NCBI GenBank assembly: GCA_903889785.1
Contig: CAISYT010000134.1
Coordinates: 1 to 7,008 of the forward strand
Length of the DNA: 7,008 nucleotides
Reading direction: 5' to 3'
Origin: an uncultured Caulobacterales bacterium
Lineage (GTDB): Bacteria > Pseudomonadota > Alphaproteobacteria > Caulobacterales > Caulobacteraceae
Of the stretch, positions 6,846 to 7,008 are shown piece after piece (position 1 is the first letter of the stretch; every line of letters starts with the position of its first letter). The translations under genes and the position numbers were made by a program. The notes under the pieces were generated by a model. The model was not told the origin of the DNA. It saw only the letters and a program-made list of their open reading frames with translations, and did not search any database.

Positions 6846-7008
6846 CTAAGCCCCCAGAATTCCCCGCGCCTCCAAGCAGTCGCGGCCCATCTGTTCGATC
6901 AAGGCCGGGAGGCCGTCGAACTTCACCTCCGGGCGCAGGTAGGCGATCAGCTGGGTCTCGATCACCTCGCCATAGATGTCGGCGTCGAAGTCGAAGATGA
7001 AGGTCTCC
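6846..7008 (-). CDS. ribF: Bifunctional riboflavin kinase/FAD synthetase, C-terminal end only
   Basis: RibF makes FMN from riboflavin and then FAD. Only the last 53 codons are present, ending at TAG 6848-6846. They read TFIFDFDADIYGEVIETQLI, then AYLRPEVKFDGLPALIEQMG, then RDCLEARGILGA. This matches the riboflavin kinase domain end: the strand with F-FD-D-YG, the F/YLRPE-KFDGL segment, and the terminal helix with D----AR. The catalytic parts lie outside the window. It is the usual upstream neighbour of ileS in many proteobacteria and is on the same strand here; the 270-base gap to the ileS start leaves open whether the two are co-transcribed. Confidence 0.9.
   Translation of the reverse strand, partial: ETFIFDFDADIYGEVIETQLIAYLRPEVKFDGLPALIEQMGRDCLEARGILGA

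Overview
The window is a compact, GC-rich piece of a bacterial chromosome in which every supported gene lies on the minus strand. Read in the direction of transcription (from base 7008 down to base 1) the order is: 3' end of ribF, an intergenic stretch of about 270 bases, ileS, lspA, a small DUF3035-type lipoprotein gene, mutL, and a broken SAM-dependent methyltransferase gene that runs off the left edge. The order ribF-ileS-lspA-DUF3035 lipoprotein-mutL, the endonuclease-type MutL and the Cys-poor IleS C-terminus point to an alphaproteobacterium. The sequence resembles Caulobacterales or Rhodospirillales, but the order cannot be fixed from this window.

Right part (6846-7008): the last 53 codons of ribF, the bifunctional riboflavin kinase/FAD synthetase. 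Between ribF and ileS (6576-6845) there is a near-perfect palindrome (6783-6800) and an open frame that reads like a small Cys-containing protein but has no usable start codon.

Centre (3130-6575): ileS and lspA overlap by four bases (ATGA) and are almost certainly co-transcribed and translationally coupled. A 76-base gap then leads to the lipoprotein gene (2490-3053), whose lipobox makes it a predicted substrate of the neighbouring LspA.

Left part (1-2366): mutL, a full-length mismatch-repair ATPase with the DQHA(X)2E(X)4E endonuclease motif, follows after 123 bases without a recognisable gene. Its stop codon overlaps the start of the methyltransferase gene (TGATG). That gene matches the leucine carboxyl methyltransferase-like family closely, but an in-frame amber codon falls where the family usually has Gln, just before the SAM-binding glycine loop. 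Further down, the expected motif after the WL dipeptide is also lost.

Most of the window is ordinary housekeeping DNA. I found no mobile element, CRISPR array, tRNA or rRNA, and no clearly novel system. The points most worth a second look are the interrupted methyltransferase gene and the ribF-ileS spacer.
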